In this document: positions 15,619 through 24,016 of the stretch, piece after piece
Numbering within the stretch: the first letter of the stretch is position 1
Layout of the letters: each line of letters starts with the position of its first letter
Source of the DNA: Virgibacillus_O xinjiangensis
GTDB lineage: Bacteria; Bacillota; Bacilli; Bacillales; Amphibacillaceae
DNA: 41,271 nt
Assembly (NCBI RefSeq): GCF_042643145.1
Contig: NZ_JBHRSA010000005.1
Location: forward strand, 1 to 41,271
Direction: 5' to 3'
Program-made: the position numbers and the translations under genes
Notes under the pieces: generated by a model
What the model was told of the DNA's origin: nothing
Databases searched by the model: none
Seen by the model: the letters and a program-made list of their open reading frames with translations, nothing else

Positions 15619-15825
15619 ATGATTATAACAGGAAAGAAAATTGGATTTTTTGTAGGCTGGTTAGCATTTTTAGCTTCGATATTCGGGGTTATCAGTAATG
15701 TATGGTTGGAAATGGAATATTCGTATGTAGCAATTGGGACAGGGCTTTTGTCGAGCTTTATATTATTGGTATTATGTTCAAACGAAAATAAAAATAATGA
15801 TAATGGGCAGAAGGGTGAAATCTAA
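15619..15825 (+). CDS. Small membrane protein, two TM segments
   Basis: 68 residues with hydrophobic segments at about 7-26 (GFFVGWLAFLASIFGVIS) and 35-54 (YVAIGTGLLSSFILLVLC), then an Asn/Lys-rich tail. ATG at 15619 follows GGAGG with good spacing. Unlike the VOC and GrpB genes before it, this one is intact. Not assigned to a family. It is the third gene preceded by the GGCAGGTTA element. Confidence 0.6.
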   Translation: MIITGKKIGFFVGWLAFLASIFGVISNVWLEMEYSYVAIGTGLLSSFILLVLCSNENKNNDNGQKGEI

Positions 15826-15848
15826 TAGTTCTTCTTCAGCTATATGAT

Positions 15849-15891
15849 GCTTTTCTTCAATAAAGATAAGTGTTTTTTGTTGAAGAAAAGC
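15849..15891 (+). terminator. Long hairpin after the small membrane-protein gene
   Basis: GCTTTTCTTCAA pairs perfectly (12 bp) with TTGAAGAAAAGC around a 19-base loop. No T tract follows at once, so it may be a terminator or only a transcript-stabilising hairpin. Confidence 0.5.
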
Positions 15892-15917
15892 ACCAGCTAT
15901 TTTAAAAGGATTCTATG

Positions 15918-16064
15918 ATGAAATTAAAAATTACTACATTTGTTCTAATAGGTGGACTAGTGGGAGCATTGACAGATGGAATAATGATAGGGGTAGGTGC
16001 ATCTGCACTTGTTTTTATAGCTTATCAACTTGAAAAATATACTGATGAGATGATGAAGGGTTAA
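15918..16064 (+). CDS. Small membrane protein, 48 residues
   Basis: MKLKITTFVLIGGLVGALT then IGVGASALVFIAYQLEKY: two short hydrophobic segments with a glycine-rich turn and a charged C-terminus. Two tandem ATGs (15915, 15918) follow AAAAGGA; the second has better spacing. The small size, codon usage like its neighbours and a strong terminator at 16128 support a real gene. Function unknown; superficially like short holin-like or YtxH-type peptides. Confidence 0.5.
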   Translation: MKLKITTFVLIGGLVGALTDGIMIGVGASALVFIAYQLEKYTDEMMKG

Positions 16065-16127
16065 ATTTAATAGATTGTTCATCAAAAGGGCAGCATTAGT
16101 TATAGACCAAGTCATTAAATGATAAAG

Positions 16128-16158
16128 CGCAGAGGATTGCTGAAACCTCTGCGTTTTT
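16128..16158 (+). terminator. Terminator after the 48-residue membrane-protein gene
   Basis: CGCAGAGG pairs perfectly with CCTCTGCG around a 10-base loop, then TTTTT. Confidence 0.85.
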
Positions 16159-16228
16159 CTATGTGATTTTAATGGCAATTCCATTAATTGATTTTCTTCG
16201 GATGTCAGGGAATGGCCAGTGGCATCTT

Positions 16229-16954
16229 TCAGATCTCGAAAGCATTTTTGATATACATTGATGGAGTCTGGTTTGTAACTTTTTTGAAAATGCGATTGAA
16301 ATAAGAGCTGCTGTTGAATCCGGACATAGTGGCCACCTCCAGGATATTGGCATTGCCCTCTTGAAAAAGCAGTTTGGCATGATTGATGCGATGGATGTGG
16401 ATATAGTCCATCACCGTAACAGTTGTTTCCTGCTTGAATTTCCGTGACAGGTGGGAGGGATGCACGTGAAACTGCTCGGCCATTTGCTGCAAGGTGATTT
16501 GCTGGGCAAAATTCTCCATGATATAGGATGCCACTTGTTTTGTCAGACCTGAATAGGTGTTTGTGGAAAAATTGTTTACAGCTTCTGTGTACTCATATAG
16601 CTGTTCAACTGCCAGTTTTTTATCCAAGTACTCCACGGATTCTGCCCGTTCAATCAGTAACGCATACTTTTCCGAAATGTAATGAAGTAAAAGAGGGGGA
16701 AGTCCGCCATTTTTGGCCGCAATCCGGTAGAAGGTATTTCGGATAATCAGTCCATTTTTGCGATCTCGGAGTGGATTGGAAGGAATGCGGGAAACTTTGG
16801 TATGGTTCATGGTGCTGGTCTGGTCTTCAAAAATTTTCTTTGCCTCGCCTACATTTCCCGTTTGAATAATATGCATCACTTTCTCTTCCAACCGATAACG
16901 GTATTCAATTGCTTCCTTCTGTGAGTTTGCATATTCCGACATATGTTCCATCAT
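16229..16954 (-). CDS. AraC-family regulator of the glucuronidase locus
   Basis: A 241-residue regulator. Residues 1-135 form a helical domain with EEKVMHIIQTGNVGEAKKIFED and LRDRKNGLIIRNTFYRIAAKNGGLPPLLLHYISEKYALLIE, the arrangement seen in YSIRK-type AraC proteins. Residues 140-240 are the double helix-turn-helix: ITLQQMAEQFHVHPSHLSRKFKQET and ILEVATMSGFNSSSYFNRIFKKVTNQTP. Many relatives carry an extra N-terminal sensor that is absent here. ATG at 16954, or the adjacent ATG at 16951, follows GAGGGG. It is transcribed divergently from the two GH2 genes, so it is the obvious candidate activator; the inducer is inferred to be a glucuronide. Confidence 0.8.
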   Translation of the reverse strand: MMEHMSEYANSQKEAIEYRYRLEEKVMHIIQTGNVGEAKKIFEDQTSTMNHTKVSRIPSNPLRDRKNGLIIRNTFYRIAAKNGGLPPLLLHYISEKYALLIERAESVEYLDKKLAVEQLYEYTEAVNNFSTNTYSGLTKQVASYIMENFAQQITLQQMAEQFHVHPSHLSRKFKQETTVTVMDYIHIHRINHAKLLFQEGNANILEVATMSGFNSSSYFNRIFKKVTNQTPSMYIKNAFEI

Positions 16955-16977
16955 AAAGCCCCTCTTTTTTCTAACAT
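16951..16977 (-). promoter_or_regulatory. Possible 8-residue leader ORF overlapping the araC-type start
   Basis: On the minus strand an ATG preceded by GGAGGCGGGAA opens MLEKRGAL and stops with a TGA that overlaps the regulator's ATG (ATGA). The leader has a better ribosome binding site than the regulator, so translation of the regulator may depend on re-initiation. Short enough to arise by chance. Confidence 0.3.
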
Positions 16978-17078
16978 TTCCCGCCTCCTTTTATTATACA
17001 GGAACTTCAACTTGAGCGAATGTTAAAATCGTACAATTTCCTGCTAAAAATGTAGATGATGGCAAGCACCATCCAGGT

Positions 17079-17084
17079 TATAAT
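17079..17084 (+). promoter_or_regulatory. -10 element of the GH2 operon
   Basis: TATAAT with no recognisable -35 at 17-base spacing. Instead GATGG-N6-CCATC, an inverted repeat, lies immediately upstream (17056-17073). A weak -35 fits an activator-dependent promoter under the adjacent AraC-type protein. Confidence 0.45.
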
Positions 17085-17099
17085 GAAACTAATTCAATA

Positions 17100-17113
17100 T
17101 TGAAGCGTTTACA
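17100..17113 (+). promoter_or_regulatory. cre-like site (CcpA catabolite repression)
   Basis: TTGAAGCGTTTACA fits the cre consensus TGWAANCGNTNWCA at all but two fixed positions, with a perfect AAGCGTTTACA core. It lies just after the expected transcription start, where CcpA would block elongation. Glucose repression of a glucuronide-use operon is what one would expect. Confidence 0.6.
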
Positions 17114-17154
17114 ATGTTGCCTTTGGCAAAGCGCATCATGACAGGAGGATGACA

Positions 17155-18990
17155 ATGGCAAATGAGTTGCTGTATCCGAAACATACATTAACAAGAAGTG
17201 TCGTTAGTCTGGATGGGATGTGGAAGTTTAAATGGGATCCAGCATCCATCGGCGAGAAAGAAAACTGGCAAAGCGGACTTCAACATACCGAATGGGTACC
17301 TGTTCCATCCAGCTTTAATGATTTATTTACAGATAAAGACAGTCGGGAATATGCCGGGGATTTCTGGTATGAGCGTGAATTTTTTGTTTCCAGCGACTGG
17401 AAGGATAAAGATTTGGATGTGCGATTTGGCTGTGCAACCCACAAGGCGGTTGTCTATGTCAATGGAAAACAGATGACGAGCCATGTCGGCGGATTCCTTC
17501 CATTCAATGCATCGATCAATGATGTGGTGGAATATGACGCATACAACCGAATCGTGGTAAAGATCAATAATGAATTGGATGCGACCACACTTCCTGTTGG
17601 TAAAAGCATCACACTGAAAAATGGCAAAAAAATGGTCAAACCGTTTTTTGATTTCTTCAATTATGCTGGATTGCAGCGATCGGTTTCCCTCGTGATCACA
17701 CCAAAAGAAAGTATCATCGATTTCACGGTGAAGCATGAGCTGAAGGGCGAGGATGCATTGGTCCATTATGATGTAGAAACAACTGGGGAGCATCCAGTCG
17801 AAATCGAAGTCTATGATGAATCATCCCATTTGGTAGCGGTACAGACAGGCAAACAGAATACGATCGAAATAAAACAGGCCAATCTCTGGCGTCCGCTTGA
17901 TGCCTATTTATATTGTTTCCGCGTCTTGATCAAAGACAAGGAAACGATCATCGATGAATATGAAGAAGAAATCGGGATTCGGACCGTGGAAGTAAAGGGA
18001 GATAAGTTTTACATCAATGAGGAGGAAGTATATCTTACCGGCTACGGGAAGCATATGGACTTCGATGTTATTGGCCGCGGAATGGACCCGGTCGTGATGA
18101 AACGGGATTTCGAACTCATCAAATGGAGCGGTGCCAATTCATTCCGAACAGCCCACTATCCCTATGATGAATTATTTTATCAGATGGCTGACCGGGAAGG
18201 CATCGTCATTATCGATGAAGTGGCAGCAGTCGGCTTTCTCGAAAGTACGAAAAACTTCCTTGATGCTGCAGGTGGTAAGGTGACAGGCTTCTTTAACTAC
18301 GATATTGTCCATCAAGAAACGAAAAAGAATCATAAAAATGATATGTACGAGCTCATTCAACGGGATAAGAACCATGCAAGTGTTTGTATTTGGAGCCTGC
18401 TGAATGAACCAGATACATTATCCGAACGGGCAACAGGCTATTTTGAGGAAATTTTTGATTATGCATGGGAACTGGACGTTCAGAAACGGCCAAGAACATT
18501 TGCATCCATTGGCACCTCCATTCCTGGAAAATGCAATTGTTATCAGGTTTGTGACATTGTCAGCCTGAACCGCTATTATGGCTGGTATTTCTTGAATGGT
18601 TTTGAGCTTTCAGATGCAGAAGCATTCTTCCATCAGGAAATGGAGCTCTGGCAGGATGTCGGCAAGCCGGTTATTTTTACCGAATATGGAACAGATACTG
18701 TCAACGGCTTAGATAAACTGCCATCGGTCATGTGGAGTGAGACATATCAGAAGGAATACTATGATCTCTATCACCGGATGTTCGATTATTACGATTGTGT
18801 AGTAGGAGAACAGGTATGGAACTTTGCCGACTTCCAAACCGTCGAAGGGAAAAATCGGATGAATGGGAATAAGAAAGGGATTTTCACCCGCTCCAGACAG
18901 CCTAAACCGATTGCTTATCTTCTTAAAGAAAGATGGGAAGCATTGGCCGGTGTACAGGAAGGAGATGGTGAAACATGGCACTTAATTTAG
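17155..18990 (+). CDS. uidA: Beta-glucuronidase, glycoside hydrolase family 2
   Basis: A 611-residue cytoplasmic GH2 enzyme that hydrolyses beta-D-glucuronides. Layout: jelly-roll sugar-binding domain (about 1-180), immunoglobulin-like domain (about 180-275), TIM barrel (about 275-605). Barrel landmarks are R331 and H334 in FRTAHYPYDE, acid/base E418 in LLNEPDT, nucleophile E510 in IFTEYGTDT, W555 in VWNFADF, and the N-x-K glucuronate-carboxylate clamp N572/K574 in GNKKGIF. These correspond to E413, E504, N566 and K568 of the E. coli enzyme, so glucuronide specificity is well supported. ATG at 17155 has AGGAGG six bases ahead; the ATG at 17149 abuts it. The 3' end overlaps the next GH2 gene by 16 bases. 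Confidence 0.93.
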   Translation: MANELLYPKHTLTRSVVSLDGMWKFKWDPASIGEKENWQSGLQHTEWVPVPSSFNDLFTDKDSREYAGDFWYEREFFVSSDWKDKDLDVRFGCATHKAVVYVNGKQMTSHVGGFLPFNASINDVVEYDAYNRIVVKINNELDATTLPVGKSITLKNGKKMVKPFFDFFNYAGLQRSVSLVITPKESIIDFTVKHELKGEDALVHYDVETTGEHPVEIEVYDESSHLVAVQTGKQNTIEIKQANLWRPLDAYLYCFRVLIKDKETIIDEYEEEIGIRTVEVKGDKFYINEEEVYLTGYGKHMDFDVIGRGMDPVVMKRDFELIKWSGANSFRTAHYPYDELFYQMADREGIVIIDEVAAVGFLESTKNFLDAAGGKVTGFFNYDIVHQETKKNHKNDMYELIQRDKNHASVCIWSLLNEPDTLSERATGYFEEIFDYAWELDVQKRPRTFASIGTSIPGKCNCYQVCDIVSLNRYYGWYFLNGFELSDAEAFFHQEMELWQDVGKPVIFTEYGTDTVNGLDKLPSVMWSETYQKEYYDLYHRMFDYYDCVVGEQVWNFADFQTVEGKNRMNGNKKGIFTRSRQPKPIAYLLKERWEALAGVQEGDGETWHLI

Positions 18991-20771
18991 CATATGCAAC
19001 CTATACAAAAACAAGAAAAGCCATGGATATAAATGGGATGTGGCGCTTCAGGCTGGATAAAAACAGTGAAGGCCGACAAAAGAACTGGATGAACGGTATT
19101 CCCAAAGCCGACCTCATCCCCGTGCCATCGAGTTTCAATGATTTGTTCACCGATAAAGAAAGCCGGGAGTTCACCGGGAGCATCTGGTATGAAACCGACA
19201 TCTATGTTCCACAAGAATGGAAAGGTCTCGATATTTCGCTTCGTTTTTCAAGTGTTACAAGCAAGGCGACGGTTTTTGTCAATGGCATCAAGGTCAAAGA
19301 GCATCATGGCGGATATACCCCATTCCATGCACCAGTGGATACAGTCATTGATTTTGACCGGAAAAATAAAATCGTTGTCGAAGTTTCCAATCTATTGGAC
19401 GACATCACCCTTCCAAGAGGAGAAACAGCCACAAAAAAAGATGGAACAAGGCTTGCGAAGTCGGATGTCGATTTTTACCATTATGCTGGTATCCAAAGAT
19501 CGGTTAAATTGATTGCCATGCCAAAAGAGCGCGTGACAGATTTTTCTGTTCGGTTTGATTTGGAAGGAAAGGATGCGGCTGTATCCTATCAAGCAGAAAC
19601 CAATGGAAAAAGCGAAGTCAGGCTGGAAGTATACGATGAGAATGACAACTTTGTTGCCGAAACTATTGGAAAAAATAACAAGCTGACGGTAAAAGATGTC
19701 CAGTTATGGAAGCCACTAAAGCCTTATTTATATACCTTTATCGTAAAAATTTGCGACGGAGAGCATGTCATCGATATGCACCGGGAAAAAATCGGAATCC
19801 GCACTGTCGAAGTGAAGGGCCAGCAGTTGTTCATCAACAATGAACCGGTTTATTTAAAAGGATTTTATAAGTGGGAAGACAGTGAACTTCATGGTGCTGG
19901 TGTGAATCCGGCCATATTGAAACGGGACGTTGAATTGATGAAATGGGCCGGGGCAAATGTTATTTCAACGGCAGATTTTCCGCATAGTGAGGAATTATAT
20001 GAGCTGGCAGACCGGGAAGGATTCCTTCTCATCGATACCTTGCCAGCTTCCGGGCTGAAAAACAGCAAACCGAGTTTCCATCAGATGATGATGGGCATCA
20101 AGGAGGATGGTCCATTCTTTGCACGGGACGTGATTCAAGAAGAGATGAAAGTCCACCACAGAGCAGTGATGGAGGAAGTGATCCAGCGTGATAAAAACCA
20201 TGCATGTGTCATTGCCTGGAATCTCATGACAGAACCTGATGCAACGGATGAACATATTACCAACTATGCCAAGGACATTTTCGACTATGCCCATGAACTG
20301 GATCCACAGAAGCGGCCAAGAACCGCATTGCTTCCAATGAATACAAAGATGGAAGACAGCAAGATTAATGATCTTTGTGATATCATCTCCCTTCATCGGA
20401 AAGATGGGTGGGACGAAATGGGCGGGTATGAATTATCCGATGCAGAAACAGAAATGAAGGAAACGTTGGCAAGCTGGGAAGCCATCGGGAAGCCTGTTTT
20501 CATCACGTCGGAAGCAGCAGAGTCTGTCAGTGGAGAATGGAAATTGCCTTCTGTTCAGTGGAGTGAGCCCTATCAGGTGGAAAGTTTAGAGATGCAGCAG
20601 CAGATGTTGGAGGAGTTGCCTTTTATCATCGGAGAACAAGTGCATTTTGCAGACATTCAGGCAAAGGAAGGATTGACCGCCATCGATACCCATCGCAGTG
20701 GTGTGTTCACAAGGAACAGACAGCCGAAGATGGCAGCCTACTTGGTGAGAGAAAGATGGAGAACGAAATAA
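18975..20771 (+). CDS. Catalytically dead GH2 beta-glucuronidase paralogue
   Basis: 598 residues, clearly a paralogue of the upstream enzyme along its whole length (shared VPSSFNDLFTDK, FTR-RQPK, IGIRTVEVKG and many more), with all three domains present. The active site is gone: R331 and H334 become S331 and D334, the asparagine before the acid/base is T419 (E420 remains), the nucleophile position is S512 in FITSEAAES, the barrel tryptophan motif VWNF is shortened to VHF, and the glucuronate clamp N-x-K is replaced by THRSG. The frame is fully open, the ribosome binding site GGAAGGAG is good and the gene overlaps uidA by 16 bases, so it is translated and conserved. A pseudoenzyme partner, binding or regulatory subunit is inferred; a different hydrolase activity via E513 is the alternative. 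Confidence 0.85.
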   Translation: MALNLAYATYTKTRKAMDINGMWRFRLDKNSEGRQKNWMNGIPKADLIPVPSSFNDLFTDKESREFTGSIWYETDIYVPQEWKGLDISLRFSSVTSKATVFVNGIKVKEHHGGYTPFHAPVDTVIDFDRKNKIVVEVSNLLDDITLPRGETATKKDGTRLAKSDVDFYHYAGIQRSVKLIAMPKERVTDFSVRFDLEGKDAAVSYQAETNGKSEVRLEVYDENDNFVAETIGKNNKLTVKDVQLWKPLKPYLYTFIVKICDGEHVIDMHREKIGIRTVEVKGQQLFINNEPVYLKGFYKWEDSELHGAGVNPAILKRDVELMKWAGANVISTADFPHSEELYELADREGFLLIDTLPASGLKNSKPSFHQMMMGIKEDGPFFARDVIQEEMKVHHRAVMEEVIQRDKNHACVIAWNLMTEPDATDEHITNYAKDIFDYAHELDPQKRPRTALLPMNTKMEDSKINDLCDIISLHRKDGWDEMGGYELSDAETEMKETLASWEAIGKPVFITSEAAESVSGEWKLPSVQWSEPYQVESLEMQQQMLEELPFIIGEQVHFADIQAKEGLTAIDTHRSGVFTRNRQPKMAAYLVRERWRTK

Positions 20772-20876
20772 AGCATCAGGAAATAACGTCCTCTATGGAT
20801 GTTGTTTCTGGCCAAAGGTGTAAGCGTTGTCAGAACTGGAGTGTTATCGTGTAAAATAAATGGAGGAGGGATTGAT

Positions 20877-22355
20877 ATGTCCCACACAACCGCTCAGCAA
20901 AATCAGAATTACCATACAGCGAGAATGTGGCAAATAGCCTTGTTTTCCTTAAACAACTCCGCCACCAACTTATATAATTTCGCTATTGGTTTTGTTTCCT
21001 ATTATGCTACAGGGATTGCAGGACTGACTGTAGCCGTTGTCAGCATCATACTTACATCGATGCGTGTTTTTGACGGGGTGACTGATCCGATTATCGGGTA
21101 TATCATTGATAAAACAGAATCGAAGCTTGGAAAGTTCCGGCCATTAATCATTTTAGGGAACGTCATTTTGGCAGGCTCCATCTTGATTATGTATAACGTG
21201 ACCCATATGCTGCCGGAGTCCATGCAATTTTTATTCTTTATAGCCATTTATGTTGTCTATATAATTGGTTATACGTTACAAACAGCCGTAACAAAGGCTG
21301 GACAGACTGTGCTTACGAATCATCCAAAACAGCGTCCGCTGTTCTCCGTTTTTGATGGAGTATTCACCATGCTGGTATATGGTGGTGGACAGTTCTTCGT
21401 AGCATCCAACCTTGTTGTTAAATATAATGACGAATTCAGCTTGGCATTATTCACCGAATTGAACATGTATGTGGTAATTATCTCTGCATTGTTGTCCGTA
21501 TGTTCGGTTATCGCCATCTGGAACAAGGACCGTAAAGAGTTTTATGGTTTGGCAGAAAATACGGTGAAAACAAGTTTCCGCGAGTACTTGCCGGTACTGA
21601 AGAAAAACCGCCCATTGCAAATGCTGATCATCGCAGCTTCGACCGATAAATTGGCAAGTTCTTCAACGAGACAGCCAGCAGTGGCGGTCATGTTCTTCGG
21701 TATATTAATCGGGGATTACGCACTTAGTGGGACCATATCCTTAGTTACCATGGTTCCGGTACTCATCATTTCCGTCCTAGGTTCCATCTATGCAAGAAAA
21801 GTAGGGTTGAAACGTTCCTTTGTACGAGGTTCATGGGGAGCGTTGCTGGCAGGTGCCATCATCATGATCATGATGCTTATGATTGATCCAACCACCATCT
21901 CCATGGACAATATGGGCGTCAATACATGGATGTTCCTGATTCTCATCACTGCATTTTTAGGCTTGGGCGGGTTGACGAATGCCCTGGTCATCCCAATGAT
22001 CGCAGATGTGTCAGACTATGAAACCTATAAATCAGGGCGTTATATTCCAGGTATGCTTGGAACAATCTTCTCCTTTGTGGATAAATTGATTTCATCCCTT
22101 GCCCCTGCAATTGTCGGGTTCATGCTGGCAATGATCGGCTATCAAGAAGAATTCCCGCAAATCGGTGAAAGCTTGACAACGGCATTATTCATTATGTCTC
22201 TCGTACTATACCTGGGAATACCGATTCTCGGATATATCGCATCCTTACTCGCTATGAAATTCTATACATTGGACGATAAACGGATGAGAGAAGTACAAGA
22301 GGGAATAGCAGAAATGAAGAAAATAGACATGGACCAACAGGAACAGGTACAGTAG
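20877..22355 (+). CDS. GPH-family glucuronide:cation symporter
   Basis: A 492-residue, roughly 12-TM membrane protein of the glycoside-pentoside-hexuronide family (MelB/UidB type). The family signature is seen near the N-terminus, RVFDGVTDPIIGYIIDKTESKLGKFRPLI, with the conserved aspartates of the cation site; the C-terminal half has IPMIADVSDYETYKSGRYIPGMLGT. It should import the glucuronide hydrolysed by the preceding enzyme, driven by a proton or sodium ion. The frame is open upstream, but ATG at 20877 follows GGAGGAGGG and is chosen. It is the third gene of the uidA operon, 105 bases after the second GH2 gene, and is closed by a very strong terminator. Confidence 0.85.
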   Translation: MSHTTAQQNQNYHTARMWQIALFSLNNSATNLYNFAIGFVSYYATGIAGLTVAVVSIILTSMRVFDGVTDPIIGYIIDKTESKLGKFRPLIILGNVILAGSILIMYNVTHMLPESMQFLFFIAIYVVYIIGYTLQTAVTKAGQTVLTNHPKQRPLFSVFDGVFTMLVYGGGQFFVASNLVVKYNDEFSLALFTELNMYVVIISALLSVCSVIAIWNKDRKEFYGLAENTVKTSFREYLPVLKKNRPLQMLIIAASTDKLASSSTRQPAVAVMFFGILIGDYALSGTISLVTMVPVLIISVLGSIYARKVGLKRSFVRGSWGALLAGAIIMIMMLMIDPTTISMDNMGVNTWMFLILITAFLGLGGLTNALVIPMIADVSDYETYKSGRYIPGMLGTIFSFVDKLISSLAPAIVGFMLAMIGYQEEFPQIGESLTTALFIMSLVLYLGIPILGYIASLLAMKFYTLDDKRMREVQEGIAEMKKIDMDQQEQVQ

Positions 22356-22358
22356 TTC

Positions 22359-22400
22359 AATAGAAAAGGGGCGGTCATACACCGCTCCTTTTCTATTTTT
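22359..22400 (+). terminator. Terminator of the glucuronide operon
   Basis: AATAGAAAAGGGGCGGT pairs with ACCGCTCCTTTTCTATT (one mismatch) around five bases, then TTT. One of the strongest in the window. Confidence 0.9.
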
Positions 22401-22628
22401 AGTGAAGCAATCCTTCGCGGACGTTCATCAAAGGTGTCTTCATTAACAATATCTCCGAATGAAAGAACAGGATAATTGAACGAAGGGCAATAGTCTTGAT
22501 TCCAAACAAAAATAATGGGATTATTTTTTTAAAGGTGAAAAACCATATAATTAATATGAAAACAGAAGAATGGAACACGCAGATTAGGAAATGGAAGAAA
22601 AAGAGAACTTGATATATAAGAACGATCA

Positions 22629-22650
22629 TTTCAACTAAAGGGCAAGTTAT
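22629..22650. repeat. Degenerate inverted-repeat element, copy 5
   Basis: TTTCAACTAAAGGGCAAGTTAT resembles the minimal form TCAACTAACG-GGCAGGTTA seen at 34533 and in the 14-15 kb copies. It lies about 40 bases before the maltose acetyltransferase gene. Weaker match than the others. Confidence 0.35.
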
Positions 22651-22690
22651 CTCCATCAGAAATATATAATGAAAAGAAGGAGATGCAGGA

Positions 22691-23251
22691 ATGAAAACAG
22701 AAAAAGAGAAGATGCTGGCTGGAGAAATGTATGACCCGGAGGACCCGGTGCTCCTGAAAGACCGGGAGGAAGCGAGACGGAAAGTCCGCGTGTATAACCG
22801 GACAACTGAAACAGAAGGAGAGAAGCGGTCGGAAGTGCTCAAGGACTTGCTTGGTTCCACGGGAGAAAATATTTCTATGGAACCGAATATCCGCTTCGAC
22901 TATGGCTATAACACCCATGTTGGTGAAAATTTCCATGCGAACTTCGACTGTACCATTCTGGATGTGTGTGAAGTACGGTTCGGGGACAATTGTCTGCTGG
23001 CGCCTGGTGTGCAGATCTATACGGCGACACACCCGCTCGATCCGACCGAGAGGAATTCTGGAAAGGAATATGCCAAACCGATCATCTTCGGAGACAATGT
23101 GTGGATTGGCGGTGGTGCCATCATCAATCCTGGAGTGACCGTCGGTGATAACGTGGTGATCGCATCAGGTGCCGTCGTGACCAAGGATGTGCCGGACAAT
23201 GTAGTGGTCGGCGGCAATCCGGCCAAAGTGCTCAAGGAATTAGAGGTGTAA
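22691..23251 (+). CDS. maa: Maltose/galactoside O-acetyltransferase
   Basis: A 186-residue left-handed beta-helix acetyltransferase of the Maa/LacA group, which moves acetyl from acetyl-CoA to the 6-hydroxyl of sugars. The N-terminal mac domain is MKTEKEKMLAGEMYDPEDPVL; catalytic His is H114 in TATHPLD; hexapeptide repeats run from about 65 to 180 and end with the family-typical VVVGGNPAKVLKEL. ATG at 22691 follows GAAGGAGA. Not part of the glucuronide operon (strong terminator between) but placed next to it, as detoxifying sugar acetylases often are. Confidence 0.9.
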   Translation: MKTEKEKMLAGEMYDPEDPVLLKDREEARRKVRVYNRTTETEGEKRSEVLKDLLGSTGENISMEPNIRFDYGYNTHVGENFHANFDCTILDVCEVRFGDNCLLAPGVQIYTATHPLDPTERNSGKEYAKPIIFGDNVWIGGGAIINPGVTVGDNVVIASGAVVTKDVPDNVVVGGNPAKVLKELEV

Positions 23252-23306
23252 GCTGCATTTTCATTCGCTTTCTTGGCGAGGTTTATGATAGAAGAAAAGG
23301 GATGGG

Positions 23307-23723
23307 GTGGGGGCAATTCAAGCATTTTTACAGACGAAGGAAGAAATCTATATCCTGGTCTACTGTTTGATCATCTTGTGGATCAATGTGGATTACTTGA
23401 AGGAACATAAACAGGTGAAAGAAGGTCTGGCCGAAATCGATTCGGAAGACGATTTGGAGATCAAACCAGCGAGTATTTCCTTCATGTTCATCGGATTGAT
23501 CTTCAACTTTATCCGCAGATGGCTGATTTATCTGCTGGCCGTGTTCATGACAGAAAATCTAGTAGTCATCATCATCGCAGCCATTCTATTCGGCGTCAGC
23601 CTATATGATAGTGTGTTCAACTACAGTTTGGAAAAGGTGAGGAAATCAAATCTGGGATTCTACCTGATCATCATCGATTCGATTTTTATCGCGGGCTTTG
23701 TCCTGTATCTATTTTTTAACTGA
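23307..23723 (+). CDS. Hypothetical membrane protein
   Basis: 138 residues with about four hydrophobic segments: ILVYCLIILWINVDYL, then a charged loop (KEHKQVKEGLAEIDSEDDLEI), SFMFIGLIFNFIRRWLIYLLAVF, VVIIIAAILFGVSLY and FYLIIIDSIFIAGFVLYLFF. Start GTG at 23307 is preceded by AAAAGGGATGG. Not recognised as a named family. It lies 55 bases after maa and ends before a terminator, so it could be co-transcribed with it. Confidence 0.65.
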   Translation: MGAIQAFLQTKEEIYILVYCLIILWINVDYLKEHKQVKEGLAEIDSEDDLEIKPASISFMFIGLIFNFIRRWLIYLLAVFMTENLVVIIIAAILFGVSLYDSVFNYSLEKVRKSNLGFYLIIIDSIFIAGFVLYLFFN

Positions 23724-23741
23724 GGATATGAATTTTCGCTT

Positions 23742-23769
23742 GGTGGCCATTGTTCTGGGCCGCCTTTTT
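23742..23769 (+). terminator. Terminator after the maa/membrane-protein pair
   Basis: GGTGGCC pairs with GGCCGCC (one G-T pair) and TTTTTC follows. Confidence 0.7.
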
Positions 23770-24016
23770 CTATGGAGGCAGTTTGTTAGGGATTAATATA
23801 TTGGTACTCCGTTGTCTATAGAAATTCTTTCTGTGACCTGATTTTTACATAAATTAAAAGGTTGTTTAAATTGAAGGAATTTTTATTTCTCTCTCAACAA
23901 GCTATGATAGTATTGAATAATGGGAAAAAATGTAACCTGCAGAATATCAATGAATGGGTAATTGTTTTTACCGTATGAGCGAGCTAGATCCTAATAGATA
24001 AGAAGGAGAGAATTAT

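Noticed and set aside
22399..22656. Hydrophobic minus-strand frame between the GPH gene and maa
   Set aside because: The hydrophobic look comes from A-rich plus-strand DNA; no ribosome binding site on the minus strand and it runs into maa antisense.
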